A stretch of 64,000 bases of DNA from NCBI GenBank assembly GCA_028716525.1, contig JAQUPQ010000002.1:124001-188000 (forward strand). Direction: 5' to 3'. The notes below the pieces were generated by a model. That model made no database searches and was not told the origin of the DNA. It worked only from the letters and a program-made list of their open reading frames with translations. The position numbers were made by a program, and so were the translations under genes. The stretch is from Terriglobia bacterium (lineage in GTDB: Bacteria > Acidobacteriota > Terriglobia > JAIQFV01). Positions 9,256 to 18,803 of the stretch are shown here, piece by piece (position 1 is the stretch's first letter; each line of letters opens with the position of its first letter).

Positions 9256-10845
9256 ATGAATCGTTTTTTCATTCACTGGCGGCAACAGTTTTGTGAATTG
9301 CTTGAGCCCGAGGTGTTGCCCGTGGCCTTTCAGCGCGCCATTCTGGGCCTGATTGTCGTGTTCATGCTGAGTGTTCATGTGTGGACGATGAAGGCGCCGG
9401 CGCTGGATCGTACTCAATGGAAGGAAATCGACTACATTGAAATCTCCACCAACTTTTGGCATCACGGTTTCAATTTCTTTAAACCGGAAGTCAGCTGGCC
9501 GGCTACCCCGCCGCGAGTCACCGCCATGGAGTTTCCGCTGGTTCCTTATGCGGCCTCCTTACTCTATGGGTTGTGGGGATTTAATGTTTACACCGTGAGG
9601 CTTTTGCCTATGGTGGGATTTGCGTTGATGACCATTTACATCTTCCGATTGGCAAGGCGGGAAGTGGGACCGGTTGTGGGGCTGCTGGCTGCCCTGGCTT
9701 CCGCCATTATGCCGCTGTATCAATCCTACGGTCGTTTTTTGTTCTCCGATTCTCTGATGGTGGCGTTTTCAGTGATGACGTTGTTTCATTTTTCCGAATG
9801 GATGGACCACGAACGATTTCGGGACCGGTTTATTGCGGGAGCATCCCTTTCCATCGCGCTGGCCTTGAAGCTCTACCCGTTGTATCTGTTGGTTCCGCTT
9901 TCGTGGATCGTATTCCGTCGGCAAGGACTGAAATGGAGCAAATATTGGGGCCTCCTGAAACTGGTGCTGATGGCGTCAATTCTTCCGGCACTCTGGTTCG
10001 CCTATGCCGTTTATCTCAAATACAGTTCCATTGACCTGTTTTATATTTTTGATGATCGCAAGTTCGAAACTCTACTTATGCTGTCGGATCCGCAGTGGTA
10101 CCACACTATCGCGGAACGACTCTATGGGGTTGTGGCGGGAAAGCTGGGATTGGGATTGGTCTTGATGGGCATCGCGGCCTCGGCATTGCATCGGCGTGCA
10201 GCGTTGCTGTTCATCTATTTGCTCACCATCCTCGGGTATATCGGCTTGGTGGCGCAAGCCAATCAAGGAGCTTCTTATTATCAGTGGCCCATAATGCCGC
10301 CCTTTTCATTCTTCATGGCGTTGGGTGCCGTGGCCCTGATCGCCGGCACCTTTGCTGTTTATGACTTGTGGATGACAAATGTACTTGTTTCCGCCGGTCG
10401 GCGTGCAGTGATCTGTACGCTTTTGGGTTTGTTGGTCGTTTCGATCATGGTTGTAAAACGGCGGGCAGAGATCTTCGATCGGGATTCCGCACGCCCGGCC
10501 GATGAGGCGAAGTGGGAGTTGGCCCAAGTGATTAAACAGGAGCGCAGTTCGTCGGCAAGATTATTGACGGTGGGGGAGTATGCCCTTTACGCCCATGGGC
10601 GACACGATCTCAGCCCGGTTCTCTATTATTACGCGGGAATGCAAGGCTGGTCGTTGGAGAATGATGAGTGGAATTTAAGCAGGGTGCGTTCTTTTATCGA
10701 TCAAGGAGCCGAGTTTCTGGCTGCAGAGCAAGTGAGCAAGATTCCTGACAGTCAGATGTTTCTTGATCAATTGAAGAAGCATTATCGAATTGTTTACTAC
10801 GAAGACGACAAGATGCTGTTTGATCTGCGACGGACCTTGCCTTGA
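9256..10845 (+). CDS. GT-C (family 39-like) membrane glycosyltransferase, paralogue 1
   Basis: 529 residues with roughly a dozen hydrophobic segments and a short soluble C-terminal domain (from about residue 400). The first extracytoplasmic loop has an acidic motif (WKEIDYIEIS) in the place where PMT/ArnT-like GT-C enzymes keep their catalytic acidic residues, followed by EFPLVPY. Such enzymes transfer a sugar from a polyprenyl-phosphate donor to a lipid, glycan or protein on the outer face of the inner membrane. It starts 1 nt after the acyltransferase stop. The next gene is clearly a duplicate. Donor and acceptor are unknown. Confidence 0.8.
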   Translation: MNRFFIHWRQQFCELLEPEVLPVAFQRAILGLIVVFMLSVHVWTMKAPALDRTQWKEIDYIEISTNFWHHGFNFFKPEVSWPATPPRVTAMEFPLVPYAASLLYGLWGFNVYTVRLLPMVGFALMTIYIFRLARREVGPVVGLLAALASAIMPLYQSYGRFLFSDSLMVAFSVMTLFHFSEWMDHERFRDRFIAGASLSIALALKLYPLYLLVPLSWIVFRRQGLKWSKYWGLLKLVLMASILPALWFAYAVYLKYSSIDLFYIFDDRKFETLLMLSDPQWYHTIAERLYGVVAGKLGLGLVLMGIAASALHRRAALLFIYLLTILGYIGLVAQANQGASYYQWPIMPPFSFFMALGAVALIAGTFAVYDLWMTNVLVSAGRRAVICTLLGLLVVSIMVVKRRAEIFDRDSARPADEAKWELAQVIKQERSSSARLLTVGEYALYAHGRHDLSPVLYYYAGMQGWSLENDEWNLSRVRSFIDQGAEFLAAEQVSKIPDSQMFLDQLKKHYRIVYYEDDKMLFDLRRTLP

Positions 10846-10867
10846 GGATTTGAGAGTTCAGCCGAAC

Positions 10868-12466
10868 ATGAGCATCTACAATCGTTGGACCGACACACTT
10901 CATTCAATTCTCGCCGGCACAAGCCTGTCGAAACGCTTTCAGCTGGTGTTCTTGATGCTGATTCTGTGGGCTTGTATCGGGGTTCGCGTCTTCACCCTGA
11001 AAGCCCCCGCTTTGGATCGCACCTTTTGGAAGGAAATCGATTACATCACGATCTCCACGAACTACTGGCATCATGGGATGAATTTTCTCAGACCCGAGAT
11101 CAACTGGCCTGCCGATCCCCATCGTGTGACGGCCATGGAGTTTCCATTGGTCCCATACTCCGCCGCTTTCCTTTACTCCCTCTTTGGATTTAATGTTTTC
11201 TCGGTCCGGCTGATTACCCTGTGCGCCTTTCTCGTGATGATTGTCTATGTGTTTCTGTTGGTAAGAAGAGAACTGGGACCCATTGCGGGGTTGGTGTCCG
11301 GGTGGACGTGTGCCATCCTGCCGTTGTATCACCCCTTCGGAAAATTGTTGTTTTCAGATCCCTTGATGATTGCCTTGTGTGTCGTGGCCATGTTTCACTG
11401 GACGGAGTGGGTGGAATCTCAAAAGCGCCGGGATTGGTGGATTGCCTTGGTGAGTTTCACGCTGGCGGTGGCCCTAAAGTTGGAGCCGCTATACTTGCTG
11501 TTGGTGCTGGCGTGGGTGATGTTCCGACGGCATCATTTCACGCTCCGGGAGTATGCACCCTTGGTGAAATTTGCATTGATTTCCTTGATCTTGCCGGTGT
11601 TGTGGTATTCGTTCGCATATCATTTGGCCCGCACTTCGATTGATGTATTCGGGATTTTTGGCGGACTGGGCCATACCGGGCACGATAAATTTCAATCTCT
11701 GCAGGAACTTACGGACCCGGCATGGTATCACATTATGGCCCAACGGCTGTTGGCAATAGTCGCCGGAAAGGTCGGACTAATTCTGTTGGTTGCCGGACTT
11801 TTAGTTGTCTTGTCAGTTCGCAAGACGGGCCTCTTCTTTGTTTATCTCGGTTCAGTCATGGCGTATTTTGGAATTGTCGCTGAAGGACAGATCGACGCTC
11901 CGTATCGACAATTGGCGATCATTCCGGTGTTTTCCGTATTCATCGCATTGGGTGCGGTGGGCATCGTATGTGCAATTATTTCGATGTTGCCCAAGAGCTC
12001 CTCGGGGTCGACAGTTGGCCCCCGATCCGTTTTAATTTTGTGCATTTCCGGAGTGCTTGTGCTTGGACTCGCTTATCAGCGGCGCGCAGATATTCTCTTT
12101 CGGGATTCCTCCCGACCTGTCGATCCGATTCGTTGGGAGTTGGCGCAAGCCATAAAGCATCACGCAACGGCATCCACTAAATTGATCGCCGCAGGGGAAT
12201 ACTCTCTGAATCGGGGAGGCAATGATCTAAGTCCGGTTCTGTACTACTATGCCGGCGTGCAGGGGTGGACGATTCAACGCGCGGACTGGAACGTTGATGA
12301 GGTCGCCCATCTCATCGATAAGGGAGCCACTTTATTCTCCGCCGTTGAGATGTCGCGAGAGCCCGACTCGAAGCCATTTCTTGATGCCATGCGAAACAAG
12401 TACGCAACACTTCATGATGCCCCGGACGAGCTCCTGTTGGATTTGACCCGTCCCGCGGGACATTGA
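10868..12466 (+). CDS. GT-C (family 39-like) membrane glycosyltransferase, paralogue 2
   Basis: 532 residues, colinear with the upstream protein along its whole length. Shared blocks include LDRT-WKEIDYI-ISTN, RVTAMEFPLVPY, the SIDLFYIF / SIDVFGIF region and the soluble C-terminal LSPVLYYYAG-QGW. This is a tandem duplication that has since diverged: the loops and the spacing around the middle helices differ. ATG 10868 is chosen because it aligns with the paralogue's N terminus and lies just after its stop; an open frame extends upstream but overlaps paralogue 1. The two copies may use different donors or acceptors. The stop overlaps the start of the next gene by 4 nt (TTGA). Confidence 0.8.
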   Translation: MSIYNRWTDTLHSILAGTSLSKRFQLVFLMLILWACIGVRVFTLKAPALDRTFWKEIDYITISTNYWHHGMNFLRPEINWPADPHRVTAMEFPLVPYSAAFLYSLFGFNVFSVRLITLCAFLVMIVYVFLLVRRELGPIAGLVSGWTCAILPLYHPFGKLLFSDPLMIALCVVAMFHWTEWVESQKRRDWWIALVSFTLAVALKLEPLYLLLVLAWVMFRRHHFTLREYAPLVKFALISLILPVLWYSFAYHLARTSIDVFGIFGGLGHTGHDKFQSLQELTDPAWYHIMAQRLLAIVAGKVGLILLVAGLLVVLSVRKTGLFFVYLGSVMAYFGIVAEGQIDAPYRQLAIIPVFSVFIALGAVGIVCAIISMLPKSSSGSTVGPRSVLILCISGVLVLGLAYQRRADILFRDSSRPVDPIRWELAQAIKHHATASTKLIAAGEYSLNRGGNDLSPVLYYYAGVQGWTIQRADWNVDEVAHLIDKGATLFSAVEMSREPDSKPFLDAMRNKYATLHDAPDELLLDLTRPAGH

Positions 12467-15051
12467 AAGAGCCCCATTTGCTGCCGCGTCCACGATTCAA
12501 TACGATGATGAGCTTCTTTTCGATGGGATCAAGAATGGAGTCGGCGTCTGGCTCGGGCCAAGAGGTGACGAAGGAAGCGCACACCTCCTCATGGCTGGCC
12601 CCTTGCCTACTTTCCATTGTATTTCTTGCCCTCACCATCCCGCTGGCAGCCCGATTGAACATTTGGAATGACGAGGCCTTCACCCTTCACACCACGAGCG
12701 GAAGCTTGAAGTATGCTTTGGATCAGGCTCTGTTCTTTGAAGTCCAGCCTCCCTTTTACTTTGTCCTGTTGAGGTTGTGGCGGTTTCTCAATTCCTCCAT
12801 CGTATTTGCACGGCTCTTTTCGATCTTCTTTTGCCTGAGTGCGGGACTGATCTCCTTTCGACTCTCCCGGCGCTGGTTCAAGGATTTTCATCCCGCTTGG
12901 TTTGCCATGTTGCTGGCCTTTAATCCTTTTACCATTTGGACGGCATTGGAAATTCGAGTGTATGGATTGACGCTGCTCCTTTCCGTTTTGCTCCTGCTAT
13001 TTTTTGAGGAAGGGTATCTGGCGGAGTCGACAAGTCGAAGGTCGCGCTGGGCCTTTCTGCTCAGTGCTATTATTTCCATCTATACATTTTATTACTTGGG
13101 TTTCATCCTCCTGGCCTGTGCTGTGGTTCTCCTGGCTGTGAAGCGGTGGAGAACCCTGCGGGACTATCTGGTCGGAATGGTCTTGGTAGGGGCGGTCTTC
13201 ACTCCTGAATTGGTATTGCTCCCCCGGCAGATGCACGAGCATCTTGGAACTATTCAAGCCACGATTTCACCGTGGGCGGGGATTCGTTTTGTTCTTTGGC
13301 GGATCCAGGACTACATCTTCCCGGCGCAATGGGATCCGTCTGTTGTATGGCGACATTGGATTGTGATCATCGGTTTGATGTTGGCGGTGCTGTTGCTGGG
13401 ATTGCTGCACCGCCGCCGGGTGGAAATCCATCAGGTCGCCAGCTGGATTCTCTTTGGAGTAGTGAGTATGTGTTTTCTTGGAGTATTGCAGTGGACGGGA
13501 GACACGCTCTTGGAGGTGAGGCACACAACGCCGTTGTTTGTCCCGGCCCTGCTGGCCGTCTTTTCCTGCTTGCGGCTGGACGTCAGAAAGAGAGGTCTTT
13601 TGATCTGGGTGGCGCTCATGGCGTTTTTCTATCCCACGTCGCTGTGGGATACCTATCGGCCCATGGCCAAACGGGGCGACTGGAAGCGCGTGGCCGCGTT
13701 CATTCAATCGCGGGAGCGTTCGGATGAGCCCATTGTGACTTTCACATCAACTATTGAACTGTCGTTGTCGCATTATTATTCAGGTATTAATCGAATCCTG
13801 CCGATGCCGCGCGAAAATGTGTTTAGTTCATACAATGTCGCGAATTACGCTTTAACAAGTCCCGACCAGTTTGCTCGAGTGTTGGATGAGGTTCCGGGCA
13901 GTGACGAGTTTGTGTGGATGGTCACGGATTATGGTTGTGGGTACCTGGGTGTGAATTACAACTGCGATCTGCTCGAACACTTTCTGGATCACTATTTCAC
14001 CGTGGAAACCGATCGGATCTTCTTCCTTTCCCGCGTCCGCCTATTGCGTCGACGCGCAGGTACGTTTACTCCCGACCTTTCCGGGGAAGATGTGTACTCA
14101 AATTGGAGAACGGAAGGCGAAATACCCTCGTCCATGGGCTACCTTGACTCGAGCGGCCGCTTCGCGATCGCTCCGCAATTCGATGAGGTGTGGCCTTTTT
14201 CGGAAGGCTTGGCCGCTGTCCGGACGGGCAACCGCTTCGGTTTCATTGATAAGAACGGGTCTGTGGCCGTTCCCTTGAAGTTTGACCATGCGGGCGCCTT
14301 TCAGGAGGGGTTGGCCCCAGTGAGCCTGGGTGGGAAAGCGGGGTTTATTGGTCCCACGGGGAAGATAGCGATAGCGCTACAGTTCGAAGACGCCTCTTCG
14401 TTTTCTGAAGGAATGGCCGTTGTGCGGGCGAGCGGAAAGTCGGGATATATCGATGTGAATGGAACGTGGCAAATCTCTCCGCGCTTCGAGGAAGCATGGA
14501 GTTTTTCAGAGGGGCTGGCGTTGGTGCGTGAGGGGGCGCGTTGGGGGTACATCGATCACACCGGAGCGTGGCAGATCGCTCCCCGGTTTGAGGACGCGGG
14601 CGATTTTAGCGAGGGCCTGGCGCCGGTCAAAGTGCGTGGAAAGTACGGCTATATCGACCCGACGGGGCGATTTGTTATTCCGGCGCAATTTGATTTTGCT
14701 CACCGTTTTTCAGAGGGTTGGGCGGCGGTTCGCCTTAATGGCAAATGTGGATATATTGATCCTCAGGGGAAATGGAAAGTGCAGCCTCGCTATGACGGCG
14801 CCGAGAATCTTTCGGAAGGGCGGGGGCGCGTGAGAATCGGCGGCAAGACAGGATTTGTCGATAAGACCGGCAAGGAGATTATCATCACACAATTCGATGA
14901 TGCCAAGGACTACTCGAATAATCTGGCGCCGGTCGTGAATGAGGGAAGCGCCGGATTCGCTGATCGGAATGGAAATATTGTTATTCCTTTTCAATTCATC
15001 GAAGTTCAGGGATTTTCGGAATCACTGGCCGGGGTGAGGATACACAAATAA
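12463..15051 (+). CDS. GT39-like membrane glycosyltransferase fused to nine WG repeats
   Basis: 862 residues from the TTG at 12463, which overlaps the previous stop (TTGA); an in-frame ATG at 12505 is the alternative. The N-terminal ~420 residues are a GT39/PMT-2-like polytopic domain with the typical first-loop motif IWNDEAFTLHTT and a second FFEVQPPFYF block. After a soluble linker, residues about 558-862 consist of nine consecutive ~34-residue WG (KWG) repeats of the pattern GYID-x2-G-x-(W/F)-x-I-x-P-x-F-(D/E)-x-A-x2-FSEGLA-V. The repeats should form a beta-propeller or solenoid, probably extracytoplasmic, that could bind glycan or protein. I do not know this fusion as a described architecture. 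Confidence 0.82.
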   Translation: MKEPHLLPRPRFNTMMSFFSMGSRMESASGSGQEVTKEAHTSSWLAPCLLSIVFLALTIPLAARLNIWNDEAFTLHTTSGSLKYALDQALFFEVQPPFYFVLLRLWRFLNSSIVFARLFSIFFCLSAGLISFRLSRRWFKDFHPAWFAMLLAFNPFTIWTALEIRVYGLTLLLSVLLLLFFEEGYLAESTSRRSRWAFLLSAIISIYTFYYLGFILLACAVVLLAVKRWRTLRDYLVGMVLVGAVFTPELVLLPRQMHEHLGTIQATISPWAGIRFVLWRIQDYIFPAQWDPSVVWRHWIVIIGLMLAVLLLGLLHRRRVEIHQVASWILFGVVSMCFLGVLQWTGDTLLEVRHTTPLFVPALLAVFSCLRLDVRKRGLLIWVALMAFFYPTSLWDTYRPMAKRGDWKRVAAFIQSRERSDEPIVTFTSTIELSLSHYYSGINRILPMPRENVFSSYNVANYALTSPDQFARVLDEVPGSDEFVWMVTDYGCGYLGVNYNCDLLEHFLDHYFTVETDRIFFLSRVRLLRRRAGTFTPDLSGEDVYSNWRTEGEIPSSMGYLDSSGRFAIAPQFDEVWPFSEGLAAVRTGNRFGFIDKNGSVAVPLKFDHAGAFQEGLAPVSLGGKAGFIGPTGKIAIALQFEDASSFSEGMAVVRASGKSGYIDVNGTWQISPRFEEAWSFSEGLALVREGARWGYIDHTGAWQIAPRFEDAGDFSEGLAPVKVRGKYGYIDPTGRFVIPAQFDFAHRFSEGWAAVRLNGKCGYIDPQGKWKVQPRYDGAENLSEGRGRVRIGGKTGFVDKTGKEIIITQFDDAKDYSNNLAPVVNEGSAGFADRNGNIVIPFQFIEVQGFSESLAGVRIHK
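14133..15048 (+). repeat. Nine tandem WG-repeat coding units of about 102 bp
   Basis: Within the 3' third of the gene starting at 12463, a 34-codon unit recurs nine times without interruption. Each unit begins with GY/GF-I-D and carries FSEG(L/M/W) near its 24th residue. The fourth and fifth units are the most alike (aromatic W at position 10 and IxPRFE). The last two units are the most diverged, with NNLAPV and SESLAG replacing the consensus. The gradient suggests internal duplication of central units. The DNA-level identity is modest, so the expansion is not very recent. Confidence 0.85.
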
Positions 15052-15096
15052 CGACCGGACAAATTCTGGCCGGTTCAGAAGCGTCCGAGGCACAAC

Positions 15097-15711
15097 TTAC
15101 CCGGCTTCCAAGGAGTATTGAAAATAGTCGTGGACGCGTTCCAGGGCCTTACCGCGGTGACTGATTCTGTTTTTTTCCTCGGCCGTCAGTTCCGCAAAAG
15201 TCTTTTTCAGGGCGGGGATGTAAAACAAAGGATCGTAGCCAAATCCCTGGATGCCGCGGGGCTTCGTGAGAATCAACCCTTCACAAGTTCCCAGGAATGA
15301 TTTGATCAGACGTCCTCGAAATCCCAGCGCCATGACGCAGACAAATCGCGCCGTGCGGCGCGCCTCAGGAATATTTTCCAACTCCTGCAGGAGTTTCATG
15401 TTGTTGTCTTCGTAAGTGGCCGTCTCGCCGGCGTAACGAGCCGAATGAACGCCGGGTCTTCCCATCAAAGCATCGACCTCCAAGCCGGTATCGTCAGCCA
15501 ATGTCATGGCCTCGGAATAACGGCTGTAAAACATTCCCTTGTAGATGGCGTTTTCAAGGACCGTGGGTTTATCTTCGGCGCACACTTCGAAATCTTTAAT
15601 TTCCCGCAGTGTGGATAAAGTGATGGGCAAATCCTCGAGGGCGTGACGAATTTCGAGAATTTTACCTTCATTGGTGGTGGCCAGGAATAGTCGGGTTTCG
15701 GGGGAACTCAT
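15097..15711 (-). CDS. rdgB: RdgB/HAM1 family XTP/dITP diphosphatase
   Basis: 204 residues, the usual length for the family. It hydrolyses non-canonical purine nucleoside triphosphates (XTP, dITP, ITP) to the monophosphate, keeping them out of DNA and RNA. Diagnostic blocks are LFLATTNEGKILEIRHAL at the N terminus (the S/T-x-N-x-x-K motif), LADDTGLEVDAL, PGVHSARYAG and FGYDPLFYIP, with SHRGKAL near the end. It starts 3 nt after the stop of rph; the rph-rdgB pair is widespread in bacteria, and the two are surely cotranscribed. No terminator with a U-tract is evident downstream. Confidence 0.96.
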   Translation of the reverse strand: MSSPETRLFLATTNEGKILEIRHALEDLPITLSTLREIKDFEVCAEDKPTVLENAIYKGMFYSRYSEAMTLADDTGLEVDALMGRPGVHSARYAGETATYEDNNMKLLQELENIPEARRTARFVCVMALGFRGRLIKSFLGTCEGLILTKPRGIQGFGYDPLFYIPALKKTFAELTAEEKNRISHRGKALERVHDYFQYSLEAG

Positions 15712-15714
15712 GTG

Positions 15715-16437
15715 TTAGCGATGTGCGCTCTCCAAGATCTCTTTCTGTTTGCGAATGAGCCGGTCAATTCCTTCGCGCGCGAGATTCAACAGTGAATCCA
15801 GTTCGGGCTTGCTGAACGTGTGGCCTTCGGCGGTGGCCTGCACTTCTACAAAATTTCCGTCGGCTGTCATGACCACATTCATATCGGCATCGGCGCTGCT
15901 GTCTTCAGAATAATCCAAATCCAAAAGTAAATCTCCTCGAACGATGCCCACGCTGGTGGCGGCTACCAGCTGTTTCAAAGGGTTCCTTGCCAGGTTTCTT
16001 TGGCCGCGCAATTTTTCAAGAGCCAAAGCCAGGGCCACCGTGGCGCCGGTAATGGATGCAGTTCGAGTGCCGCCATCGGCTTCGATGACATCACAATCGA
16101 TGTAGATCGTTCTTTCGCCCAGAAGCGGCAATTCTACCACACTTCGAAGTGAGCGCCCGATGAGGCGCTGAATCTCGTGCGTCCGGCCCGATTGGCGTCC
16201 GCGCGTGGCCTCCCGGGGCGTGCGGGTCGCCGTGGCGCGCGGCAGCATGGCGTATTCACTTGTGATCCATCCCTTTCCTTTTCCTTTCAAAAAAGGAGGC
16301 ACGTTCTCTTCAATGGAGGCTGTGCAGATGACGCGTGTTCGCCCGAGCGAAATGAGGGCCGATCCCTCGGCAGTCGGGGTAAAGTCGGGCACAATGGTAA
16401 CCTCGCGCATTTCATGAGGGCCTCGTTTGTCTCGCAT
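15715..16437 (-). CDS. rph: Ribonuclease PH
   Basis: 240 residues, a phosphorolytic 3'-5' exoribonuclease that trims tRNA 3' extensions. Visible blocks are [45 protein letters not shown] and [19 protein letters not shown], the last being the phosphate-binding/catalytic region. The start is fixed at 16437 because AGGAGG lies 8 nt upstream in the - strand and the protein then begins as expected with [11 protein letters not shown]; longer in-frame extensions overlap the GerMN gene. It belongs to the amidase-GerMN-rph-rdgB run. A comparable gerM-rph-rdgB order is known from Bacillus. Confidence 0.97.
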   Translation of the reverse strand: MRDKRGPHEMREVTIVPDFTPTAEGSALISLGRTRVICTASIEENVPPFLKGKGKGWITSEYAMLPRATATRTPREATRGRQSGRTHEIQRLIGRSLRSVVELPLLGERTIYIDCDVIEADGGTRTASITGATVALALALEKLRGQRNLARNPLKQLVAATSVGIVRGDLLLDLDYSEDSSADADMNVVMTADGNFVEVQATAEGHTFSKPELDSLLNLAREGIDRLIRKQKEILESAHR

Positions 16438-16453
16438 ACAGATGGCCTCCTGA

Positions 16454-17092
16454 TCAGGTTTTGGGTACTGGGATATCCGATGAAGCCGGACGTGTAGCCG
16501 GCACGACATAACTCATGTCGGGTGTGAAGGCTTGTGACAGATCGACGTGACCCACCAGGGTTTCCGCCGTAGAGTCATTGATAAGAAAACGAACACGCTT
16601 GATGGATGGAATGTTGGCCGTCAGGGAGTCCGTGACGGCAAATATGGTTTGCAATTCGCATTCGATTTCGCCGGGATGCCCGGTTTGAATGGCGTTTGAA
16701 AAATCAACGATGGCCGTTCCATCCGGTGTCAAGAAAAGCTCCCGAAGAACCGTATCCTGTGAAAGGGTCCGCCCGCGATGTTCCGTGGAGCCTTCGATCA
16801 GTTTCAATATGATCTGTTTGGCGCGGTTTTGATCCAGTCCAGAGGCGCGGATTTCTCCACGCTCCTCCTCCAGCCTCCCCGGATTATTCAAGGATGGGAA
16901 GAAGAGCCGAACCTGTAATTGAGGATTGGCTTGGTTCAGCAGGGGAGCCGAGGGTTGAAACGGGCGCGCCGATTGCGCCGTCTGCTTCCTGAAAAAGCTG
17001 ACAACCCGCGCAAAGCCGCGGAAATAATAAGTGGCAACGCCGCTGGCCACCAGTAAGGCTACAACCACGATGGATTTAAGGTGTCTTCGCAT
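16454..17092 (-). CDS. GerMN-domain exported protein
   Basis: About 212 residues: a short basic N terminus and one hydrophobic segment ([19 protein letters not shown], signal anchor), then a low-complexity linker and a GerMN domain (residues about 80-190: [57 protein letters not shown]). GerMN domains were named from Bacillus GerM and occur with amidases and cell-wall proteins; the biochemical role is not settled. The ATG at 17092 lies 17 nt inside the amidase gene, and the stop is 16 nt before rph. Adjacency to the amidase suggests a role in peptidoglycan or envelope maturation. Confidence 0.85.
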   Translation of the reverse strand: MRRHLKSIVVVALLVASGVATYYFRGFARVVSFFRKQTAQSARPFQPSAPLLNQANPQLQVRLFFPSLNNPGRLEEERGEIRASGLDQNRAKQIILKLIEGSTEHRGRTLSQDTVLRELFLTPDGTAIVDFSNAIQTGHPGEIECELQTIFAVTDSLTANIPSIKRVRFLINDSTAETLVGHVDLSQAFTPDMSYVVPATRPASSDIPVPKT

Positions 17093-18677
17093 CCCGGAGT
17101 TGACCCTCGTAAATCGGCTTGAATTGCTGAATGGCATTGGCAATGGCCGAGGCAATGCTGGTTTGAAACTGCACGTCGCGCAACCGTTTGACATCCTCTT
17201 CGGAGTTTAAATTACCAATTTCAACCATGACCGCAGGCATTACAACGTTGGCCAGGGGCCTTAGAGGTGCCGTACGGGGCGGCTGAGGCTCGCGATTCCA
17301 CAAAATGGCAAGTTGGCTCTGTATCGTTTCTGCAAGGATGTCATTCATTTTGAAATTATCTGCATTGGCCCGCGCCCAGTCTCGAAAGTAGGTATGCTCC
17401 AGCGGTGGGGCTTGCGCCGAAGGTGTCGATGTCTCGTTCGTACCGTCTCCGACCTCTGCCGGTGCAGAAGGGGCCGGAGGGGGTTCCAGGGGACTGAAAA
17501 TGTAGACGCGTGCTCCGGAGTAATTTTGTGCCAGAGAAAAGCCCACATGAATCGAAATGAAGACGTCGGATCGGTTCATATTGGCAATCATGGCCCTTTG
17601 ATCCAGTGAAACATCGCTGTCGCCTTCCCGTGTGAGGTAAACCTGAAGACCGAAACGGCGCTGCAGGATGAAACGAATCCTTTGGGCTATCAGAAGGTTC
17701 AGGTCCTTTGCAAAGACCTCATTTCCCATGGATCGCGCTCCTGTGTCGACGCCTCCATGACCGGGATCGATTGTGACTATGTGGAGTTGGCGCGATTGTC
17801 CCAGCGGCAGCGGGGGAGCCGGTGTCGTGGATGGCGTCGCCGCAGAAGGTTTTTGGGGGGGTGCTTTCTTCGGCGCCGGCGGAGCTGTTTGAATGCGAGA
17901 CAATGTCATGACGAACAGATGACCGTCCTGGCTGACGGAAGTTTTCACGTCGGTCGGGCCTGGTGTCAAGGCGATGCGAATCTTGGGCTTGAAATCGGCA
18001 TCATCAAACGCGATCGATTGGATCAAATCGTCGGAATAGTTCAGTCTTTCGTTTGCGGGATCCAAGGGCTGCACTCCGAGCGAAATGACGATTTGCTGGC
18101 CATCACGCCGCGGTTCAAAAGGCACGGGTTGCCCCACCTCGATGGCAAGGCGCGAGGTGAGAATTCCCTTGGATGCTTCAAAATAGACCTTCGATGGGAT
18201 CTGCGAAGAGACAAAGGCCCGCAGGGCACCCGAATGAAAGACGACTTTGCGGTCGGTCAAGCGGGGGAAAAGCTTAGCGATGGAGTCCAACGGAATCATC
18301 CAAGCCCCGGACAGGACCAATGAGGGATCGTTCAAAGACACCAAAGTTCCATTGACAACCGCTAAGGTGGAGTTGGGCCGAAAGATGAGGTTGTTGCGAC
18401 CGAGTCGAATTTGGAGAAGCGATTCGGACCTCTCGACAACATTGACCGTTCCCGCCGCCGATAACAAATCGAGCAAACGGACATAACGTTTTCCTTCTAT
18501 GGTTGAAACGGAGAGGACGCGCGCCTGCGAATCCACATAAAGGATGAAGCTTTCCGTGGCGTCAAACAGGACCATCGGGGCCGCGACAAGCAAAAAAAGA
18601 ATCACGGCAATGAAGAAACGATAATGTCCGCGGTGGCGTGTTTCGACGGGGAATAGGTGTTGACTTGGCCAGAACAC
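17076..18677 (-). CDS. N-acetylmuramoyl-L-alanine amidase (Amidase_3) with N-terminal copper-amine-oxidase-like and AMIN-like region
   Basis: 533 residues. A signal anchor (FFIAVILFLLVAAPMVLF) is followed by a copper-amine-oxidase-N-like domain (YVRLLDLLSAAGTVNV...AWMIPLDSIAKLF), an AMIN-like beta domain and a proline/alanine linker (about 275-300). The zinc amidase domain follows: IDPGHGGVDTGA, the NEVFAKDLNL glutamate, ISIHVG histidine and the catalytic glutamate in MVEIGNLNSEED. It cleaves the amide between MurNAc and the stem peptide during cell separation or wall turnover. A proline/alanine-rich insertion (PPPAPSAPAEVGDG) interrupts the catalytic domain. The end overlaps the GerMN gene by 17 nt. 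Confidence 0.92.
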   Translation of the reverse strand: MFWPSQHLFPVETRHRGHYRFFIAVILFLLVAAPMVLFDATESFILYVDSQARVLSVSTIEGKRYVRLLDLLSAAGTVNVVERSESLLQIRLGRNNLIFRPNSTLAVVNGTLVSLNDPSLVLSGAWMIPLDSIAKLFPRLTDRKVVFHSGALRAFVSSQIPSKVYFEASKGILTSRLAIEVGQPVPFEPRRDGQQIVISLGVQPLDPANERLNYSDDLIQSIAFDDADFKPKIRIALTPGPTDVKTSVSQDGHLFVMTLSRIQTAPPAPKKAPPQKPSAATPSTTPAPPLPLGQSRQLHIVTIDPGHGGVDTGARSMGNEVFAKDLNLLIAQRIRFILQRRFGLQVYLTREGDSDVSLDQRAMIANMNRSDVFISIHVGFSLAQNYSGARVYIFSPLEPPPAPSAPAEVGDGTNETSTPSAQAPPLEHTYFRDWARANADNFKMNDILAETIQSQLAILWNREPQPPRTAPLRPLANVVMPAVMVEIGNLNSEEDVKRLRDVQFQTSIASAIANAIQQFKPIYEGQLRDAKTP

Positions 18678-18803
18678 AGTTTTAGTTGGGTCCGACGGGC
18701 GAAGCGCGGCCGGCGTTTTTTCACACCAAGGCCTGCGCTATGAGAAAACCGTAATATAGCACAAGCCTTGCAGGCGGCGCGTAAGGATACCTTGAAGCAA
18801 CGT

